In this document: positions 5,137 to 9,291 of the stretch, piece by piece
How positions within the stretch are numbered: position 1 is the first letter of the stretch
Layout of the letters: each line of letters starts with the position of its first letter
Source: an uncultured Clostridia bacterium
Lineage (GTDB): Bacteria; Bacillota; Clostridia; Oscillospirales; Acutalibacteraceae
Reading direction: 5' to 3'
Assembly: GCA_947626485.1 (NCBI GenBank)
Contig: CANQSG010000075.1
Location: 1-9,291 of the forward strand
DNA length: 9,291 nt
The notes under the pieces: generated by a model
What the model saw: only the letters and a program-made list of their open reading frames with translations
The model's database searches: none
What the model was told of the DNA's origin: nothing
Made by a program: the position numbers and the translations under genes

Positions 5137-7326
5137 TTACGCGAGCTCGAGGCGGTGGGCGTCGGGCAGGGCGTCGGCATAGGCGCGGTGGCAGGTGAAG
5201 AAAAAGACCTGGCGGGTCTGCGCGTAGTCCTGCAAAAAGCGCAGGGCGGCGGCGGCGCGGGCGTCGTCGTATTGCAGCAGCACGTCGTCGAGCAGCAGCG
5301 GCGGCGGGTCGTCGGGCTCGGTGATGCGGTCGCTGACGGCGAGGCGCAGCGCAAGATAAAGCTGGTCGGCGGCGCCGCTGCTCAAATACGGTGCGGCGAT
5401 CAGCTGCCCGGCGCCGGCGGATTCGGCCTTTAATTCGGCGGAGATGACGGCCTCGGTATAGGCGCCGTCGGTCAGGGCGGCGAGGATTTCCCCGGCGCGG
5501 CGGCTCAGCGCGGGCGAAAAGTTGCGGCGCAGGTCGGCGGCGGCTTCGGCGAGGGTCTGTTCGGCGAGGGCGCAGGCGGCGCAAAAGGCGTTTCGCCGGT
5601 CGATCTCGCGCTGCCGTTCGGCGATCTCGCGCTCGAGGGAGGCGAGATCCGGTTGGTCGCGGAAGGCGGTCTGCAATTCGGTGCGCGCCTGCGTCGCGGC
5701 GGTCTGCGCCTGCTGCAAGGAGTCGCGCAGCCGCGCCTGCTCGGCGCGCAGGCCGTCGCGCGTTGCGGCGGGGTTGTCGGTTTCGGGCGGCAGGGGCAGG
5801 GCTTCGCGCTCCCGCCGCAGGGTCTCAAGCGGCGTGCCGGTCGCGAGAGCCGACAGGGCGTCGACCCCCGCGCGGGCTTCCTGTTCGGCGCGCAGGGCGT
5901 CGCGCAAAGTCGCAAGGGCGGCGTCGGCTTCGGCGCGGGTCTCGACGGGTTGGTAGCGCGAGACGGCCTGCAAATAGTCGCGCTCGGCGGCTTTTGCCGC
6001 GCCCGGGTCGGGTCGCCCGGCGGCGGAAAAGAGGGCGCAGATCGACTCCTGCTGCGCGATGGCGGTCGCCCGGGTCTCGACCGAGCGGCGGGTCTCCTCG
6101 CGCACCGCACAGGCGCGGCGGTAGTCCTTTTGTCGTTTCAGGCGCAGTCCGCCAAATCCGGCGAACCCGGCGGCGGGCAGCAGCAGGAGCAGCAGCGGCG
6201 GCAGGGCGATCCCCGCGATGGAAACGGCGGCAAAGAGCCCGGCGAGCACGAAGAAGAGCGTCGCCGACCCGGGTGCATGGGCGGTCGCGGCCTCCCGTTC
6301 GCGCAGGGTCTCGGTCTCGCGCGCCTGCTCGGCGCGAAGAAGGGCGAGGCGTTCCTCCGCCTGGGTTCGGCGCTGTTCCTCGTCGGCGGCGGGGGCGGCG
6401 GTTTCGGCCGTCTCGATCCGCAGCCGCAGCCGGTCGAGCGCGTCGGCAAAGGCGGCGTCGGCGGTCGTCCCGTCGGTCAGCCGCAGCGCCTGCCGCGCCT
6501 GCCGCAACGCCGCCTTTCTCGCTTCCAATTCTTCCGCCTGCGCGATGGCGCGGTCGAGGGCGGCGGCCTTTTCCCGGGTCTCGGCGGCGGCGATCGCCCC
6601 GTCGAGGTCGCGCAGCCGCTCGGTCAGCCGTTCGGTTGCAGCCGTCGCGTTTTCCAGCTGGGTTTCGAGCATGGTGCGGCGCTCGTCGCGTCGGGCGGCG
6701 GCGTCGCGTTCGGAGAGCAGGGCGTCGCGCTCGCGCTCCAATTTCGGCAAAGCTCCGGCGCGCCCGGACGAGGAGCGCTGGGCTTCCCGCGCCTGCTTTA
6801 GGCGGCGGCCGACCGTTTGCAGCGAGACGGCCTCCTCCCCCGAAAGGGCGAGGTTGGAAAGCCGGCGCTGAAAATCGCCGTCGGGGTCGATGGAGTCGGC
6901 GGTCAGCTGCCCGAGGAACAGGGCGCGTTCCGCCGCCGCCGCGCCGAGCCCGAAGAAGCGCTCCCCCGGCTCGGTGTGGGGCGGCAGCGCGACCTGCTTG
7001 CCCTCGTCGAGGTTCCAAAGGGCGGTGCGGTCGCCCGCCGCCGTCGCGCCGAAGCGCCGTTCGAGCCGCCAGCGCGCACCCTGCGCGGAAAATTCCGCCG
7101 CCCCCGCCATCGCCTCGCCCGAAAAGGGGGCGTATTTTTTGCGGGGGTTTTTCGCAAGGTCGGTCGCCCGTCCCGGCGCGCCGTAAAACAGCATTTGCAG
7201 GAAGACCCGCAGCGTCGTCTTGCCCGATTCGTTCGGGGCGCACAGCAGGTTCAGCCCTTTTTGCGGCGTCAGCGTGAGGTTTTGCAGCTTGCCGAAGGCC
7301 TGGATTTGCAGCTTCTCAATCCGCAC
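5137..7326 (-). CDS. yhaN: YhaN-like SMC/Rad50-type ATPase with central membrane hairpin, 729 aa
   Basis: A coiled-coil ABC-type ATPase, partner of the nuclease encoded just upstream. The N-terminal head holds Walker A PNESGKTT (31-38). The C-terminal head holds the ABC signature YLSSGAADQLYLALRL (647-662), Walker B PPLLLDD (675-681), a D-loop near 687 and the H-loop FFFTCHR (708-714). Between them lie two Ala/Arg/Glu-rich coiled-coil arms (about 195-350 and 398-600) joined by a strongly hydrophobic hairpin at about 355-396, where SbcC/Rad50 would have a zinc hook. That hairpin predicts membrane anchoring. YhaN proteins are DNA-repair-type ATPases; this one is shorter than B. subtilis YhaN (over 900 residues). 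The start is GTG 7324-7326, with GGAGGTGG 6 nt upstream and the first residues overlapping the yhaO end by 11 nt. Other names used for such proteins are SbcC-like or AAA family ATPase; the YhaN assignment is by architecture and neighbour. Confidence 0.85.
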   Translation of the reverse strand: MRIEKLQIQAFGKLQNLTLTPQKGLNLLCAPNESGKTTLRVFLQMLFYGAPGRATDLAKNPRKKYAPFSGEAMAGAAEFSAQGARWRLERRFGATAAGDRTALWNLDEGKQVALPPHTEPGERFFGLGAAAAERALFLGQLTADSIDPDGDFQRRLSNLALSGEEAVSLQTVGRRLKQAREAQRSSSGRAGALPKLERERDALLSERDAAARRDERRTMLETQLENATAATERLTERLRDLDGAIAAAETREKAAALDRAIAQAEELEARKAALRQARQALRLTDGTTADAAFADALDRLRLRIETAETAAPAADEEQRRTQAEERLALLRAEQARETETLREREAATAHAPGSATLFFVLAGLFAAVSIAGIALPPLLLLLLPAAGFAGFGGLRLKRQKDYRRACAVREETRRSVETRATAIAQQESICALFSAAGRPDPGAAKAAERDYLQAVSRYQPVETRAEADAALATLRDALRAEQEARAGVDALSALATGTPLETLRREREALPLPPETDNPAATRDGLRAEQARLRDSLQQAQTAATQARTELQTAFRDQPDLASLEREIAERQREIDRRNAFCAACALAEQTLAEAAADLRRNFSPALSRRAGEILAALTDGAYTEAVISAELKAESAGAGQLIAAPYLSSGAADQLYLALRLAVSDRITEPDDPPPLLLDDVLLQYDDARAAAALRFLQDYAQTRQVFFFTCHRAYADALPDAHRLELA

Positions 7327-8434
7327 GGTATGCCACCTCCCCGTCGGGTTCGAGGGCTTCGAGCCCCAGCCGCAGCGCCAGCCGCAGCGTTTCTTCTTCG
7401 TCTCGCGTCGCGCCCGTCATTTTCTCGCGCATTTTGCGCACAAACATCCCCCGCAGCGAGGGCTCCGCCGCCGCCGCTTCGAGGTCGAGCGGTGGGGCGA
7501 GCTCGTCGTGCAGCCGGACGAAATAGGCCGCGTCGTTTAATTTGCTTTCGAGCAGGTCGAGCCGCAGTTCCGCCGCCGCCCGCCCGCGCAGGGTCAGGCG
7601 GTAGAGGTGGCGGGCAAATTCCGCGCCGCCCGCCCGCTGCATCGCCGCTTTGATCGTCGCCTCCGCCGCCTCGTTCGACGCCGCGCCCTCGAGGTCGACC
7701 GAGAGGTCGAAGTGCATCCGGTCGGCCATCGGCAGGAAGGAAAGGTCGGCGCGCCCGGGCGAAATTTTGCCGATCAGCACGCCCTTCTCCCCCGCCTCGT
7801 CGAAGCCCTGCCCCTCGAAGCAGCCGGAATAAGCGTAGGGCACGCCGCCCGCCGTCTGCACGCCGGAGCAGGAATGCACGTGGCCGAGCGCGACGTAATC
7901 CATGCCGGTCGCCGCCAGCGCCGCGGGGGTGATCGGCCGGTAACGGCTCGAAGCGGTCAGGTCGCCGTGCAGCACAAGCAGGTTGAGCCGCCCGTCGGGA
8001 ATCGCCTTGGGCAGTTCGGTCTCGTCGCAATAGGCGCCCGAAAAGGAGGCGCCCCAGACCCGCACCGGGAGGTCGTCGGGCTCCACGCAGGAAAACCGCC
8101 GCCCGAAGCAGTGCACCCGTTCGGGCAGCGCCTCGCGATAGGGCGAGCCGGTGCAGGCGGGGTCGTGGTTCCCCGCGGCGAGAAAGACCCGTGTCTTCGG
8201 CAGCGAGCCGAGCCCCTCCATCACCGCCCGGCGCAGCGCGGCGTCGGGCAGGGCGCGGTCGAACAGGTCGCCCGCGATGAGCAGCAGCGGAACCTCCCGT
8301 GTGCGGCAGAGGTCGAGCACCCGCTCAAACGTCCGCAGCACCTCGGTCTGCCGCTGCGCCCCGCGCTCCCCGAGATAAGCGCTCAGCGCCCCCAAATGCC
8401 CGTCCGCACAATGCACCAATTCAATTTCCGGCAT
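7316..8434 (-). CDS. yhaO: YhaO-like Mre11/SbcD-family metallophosphoesterase, 372 aa
   Basis: A DNA exonuclease of the calcineurin-like metallophosphoesterase fold, the Mre11/SbcD/YhaO family, expected to work with the YhaN ATPase on DNA ends. All metal-ligand motifs are visible: H8 and D11-G-H13 in VHCADGHLG, GDLFD (55-59, D56), GNHD (88-91), HGD (156-158) and GHVH (184-187). The nuclease domain covers about residues 1-225. The rest is the C-terminal capping and ATPase-docking region, with the helical, charged segment at about 285-360. The length fits the family. The start ATG 8432-8434 has AGGAGGA 6 nt upstream, so it is secure. A promoter lies at 8497-8525. The gene overlaps yhaN by 11 nt, so the two are co-transcribed and probably translationally coupled. 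SbcD is an alternative label, but the YhaN-type partner favours YhaO. Confidence 0.9.
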   Translation of the reverse strand: MPEIELVHCADGHLGALSAYLGERGAQRQTEVLRTFERVLDLCRTREVPLLLIAGDLFDRALPDAALRRAVMEGLGSLPKTRVFLAAGNHDPACTGSPYREALPERVHCFGRRFSCVEPDDLPVRVWGASFSGAYCDETELPKAIPDGRLNLLVLHGDLTASSRYRPITPAALAATGMDYVALGHVHSCSGVQTAGGVPYAYSGCFEGQGFDEAGEKGVLIGKISPGRADLSFLPMADRMHFDLSVDLEGAASNEAAEATIKAAMQRAGGAEFARHLYRLTLRGRAAAELRLDLLESKLNDAAYFVRLHDELAPPLDLEAAAAEPSLRGMFVRKMREKMTGATRDEEETLRLALRLGLEALEPDGEVAYRAD

Positions 8435-8496
8435 AGGCCGTCCTCCTGACTGTATCGGAATTTATGATATGGGAAAGAATAAATTTGTGTGCTTTC

Positions 8497-8525
8497 AGTG
8501 TACCATACCCGGCCCGGATTTGCAA
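8497..8525 (-). promoter_or_regulatory. Sigma-A-type promoter of yhaO-yhaN
   Basis: On the minus strand a -35 box TTGCAA (8520-8525) and a -10 box TACACT (8497-8502) are 17 nt apart. TGG directly precedes the -10 box, giving an extended -10 (TGnTACACT) that offsets the weaker hexamer. Transcription would begin near 8490, about 55 nt before the yhaO start codon. It is back to back with the prfA promoter, with 29 nt between the two -35 boxes. Confidence 0.7.
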
Positions 8526-8554
8526 GAGCGGGGGAAAAAGGTGCGGAAATGGGG

Positions 8555-8584
8555 TTGTTTTTTGGGGGGTGGGTGTGGTATGAT
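8555..8584 (+). promoter_or_regulatory. Sigma-A-type promoter of prfA
   Basis: A -35-like box TTGTTT (8555-8560) and a -10 box TATGAT (8579-8584) are separated by 18 nt. The -10 matches consensus at 5 of 6 positions and has an extended TGG directly upstream. Transcription would begin near 8591, giving a short leader of under 40 nt before prfA. The spacer is unusually G-rich. Confidence 0.7.
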
Positions 8585-8627
8585 AGAAACGGAAAAATTT
8601 GTGGTTTGCGCGGAAAGGACGAAAAGG

Positions 8628-9291
8628 ATGTTTGAACAGCTCGAGGGAGTGGCGCAGCGGTACGAGGCGATCGCGGCGCAGTTGAGCGACCCCGCCGTGT
8701 TCGCCGACGCGGCGCGGCTACAGCAGCTGATGCGGGAGCACAAGCGGCTTTCCCCGCTGGTGGAGGCGTGGCGCGCCTGGTCCGCCGCCTGCGACGCCGA
8801 GGCCGAGGCAAAATCGCTGCTCGACGCGGGCGGGCTCGACCGGGAGTTCCGGGCGCTCGTCGAAGAGGAGCTGGCGGAAAGCCGGGAAAAGCAGGCGGCG
8901 CTCGCCGAGACGCTGCGCGAGCTGCTGCTGCCCCGCGACCCGAACGACGACAAAAACGTCATCGTCGAGATCCGCGGCGGCGCGGGGGGCGAGGAGGCGG
9001 CGCTCTTCGCCGGGGTGCTGATGCGGATGTACACGATGTACGCCGAGGCGAAGCGCTGGAAGGTCGAGACGATCTCGGCGAACGAGACCGAGCTCGGCGG
9101 GCTGAAAGAGGTCAGCTTCCGCATCGAGGGCGAGGGCGCTTATTCCCGCCTGAAATACGAGAGCGGCGTCCACCGGGTGCAGCGGGTGCCCGAGACCGAG
9201 ACGGCGGGGCGCATCCACACCTCGACGGTCACCGTCGCCGTCCTGCCCGAGGCCGAGGAGGTCGAGCTTTCGATCACCCCCGCCGACCTGC
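8628..9291 (+). CDS. prfA: Peptide chain release factor 1, N-terminal 221 residues (runs off the window)
   Basis: RF1 recognises UAA and UAG stop codons in the ribosomal A site and triggers release of the finished protein. The visible part includes the helical domain 1 (about 1-100), the block IRGGAGGEEAALFAGVLMRM (115-134), ETELGGLKEV (153-162), the ESGVHRVQRVPETETAGRIH stretch (178-197) and TVAVLPEAEEVE (202-213). The stop-codon-reading PxT tripeptide is P188-E-T190, which marks it as RF1 rather than RF2 (SPF). The catalytic GGQ loop should follow just beyond the right edge, so it cannot be checked. The start ATG 8628-8630 has GGAAAGGA about 8 nt upstream. In many bacteria prfA is followed by the RF1 methyltransferase gene prmC, but its downstream neighbours are outside the window. 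Confidence 0.97.
   Translation, partial: MFEQLEGVAQRYEAIAAQLSDPAVFADAARLQQLMREHKRLSPLVEAWRAWSAACDAEAEAKSLLDAGGLDREFRALVEEELAESREKQAALAETLRELLLPRDPNDDKNVIVEIRGGAGGEEAALFAGVLMRMYTMYAEAKRWKVETISANETELGGLKEVSFRIEGEGAYSRLKYESGVHRVQRVPETETAGRIHTSTVTVAVLPEAEEVELSITPADL

Noticed and set aside
5572..5583. CxxC (C582-A-A-C585) in YhaN as a possible zinc hook
   Set aside because: It lies close to the C-terminal head, not at the apex of the coiled coil, and has no symmetric placement. The apex is occupied by the hydrophobic hairpin.
5653..7277. Long plus-strand open frames opposite yhaN
   Set aside because: Arg/Gly/Ala-rich low-complexity translations opposite a gene with clear Walker A, signature and Walker B motifs. 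Treated as shadows.
8495..9124. Minus-strand open frame, Ser/Ala-rich, opposite prfA
   Set aside because: prfA is unmistakable on the plus strand, and the antisense product is low-complexity and crosses the promoter region.
1..9291. Possibility of a novel defence or mobile system
   Set aside because: All genes belong to recognisable housekeeping or repair families with uniform GC-rich codon use. No transposase, integrase, inverted terminal repeats, CRISPR repeats or defence-type domains were seen; the nuclease-ATPase pair fits the known YhaO-YhaN type.

Overview
This window is an ordinary chromosomal stretch from a very GC-rich bacterium, most likely a member of the Bacillota (Clostridia, Oscillospiraceae-like). 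The reasons are strong purine-rich Shine-Dalgarno sites ahead of nearly every gene, a SpoVB-type flippase, a YhaO/YhaN-type nuclease pair, paired bPH2 membrane proteins of the YdbS/YdbT kind, and a RarA whose Walker B region is of a type I associate with Clostridia. This placement is inference; no rRNA or other marker is present.

Layout. Seven genes lie on the minus strand and one on the plus strand. Read in transcription order from the right, the minus strand carries yhaO (7316-8434), yhaN (5137-7326, overlapping yhaO by 11 nt), a good intrinsic terminator (5074-5101), a SpoVB/MurJ-superfamily flippase (3561-5000), glyA (2100-3350, with its own promoter and a leader of about 90 nt), rarA (722-2017), a small bPH2 membrane protein (195-725), and a second bPH2-type membrane protein that runs off the left edge (1-198). 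On the plus strand prfA (release factor 1) starts at 8628 and runs off the right edge. The longest gap without a gene is 210 bp (3351-3560), and it holds the glyA promoter and leader.

How the genes relate. yhaO and yhaN form a two-gene Mre11/Rad50-like unit. It is driven by a promoter placed back to back with the prfA promoter in a 192-bp divergent gap. YhaN carries a hydrophobic hairpin in the middle of its coiled coil, which suggests a membrane-tethered ATPase rather than a zinc-hook SbcC. The glyA promoter probably also serves rarA and the two bPH2 genes: I saw no convincing promoter or terminator between glyA and rarA, and rarA, bPH2-1 and bPH2-2 are joined by 4-nt stop/start overlaps, each with a strong internal ribosome binding site. 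The flippase gene is a separate unit whose promoter I could not identify.

I found no mobile element, CRISPR array, tRNA, rRNA or known riboswitch. I do not see an undescribed system. The most interesting points are the membrane hairpin in YhaN, the tight coupling of rarA to two membrane PH-domain proteins, and several small inverted repeats in the intergenic regions. Many long open frames lie antisense to the real genes, as expected at this GC content, and were discarded.
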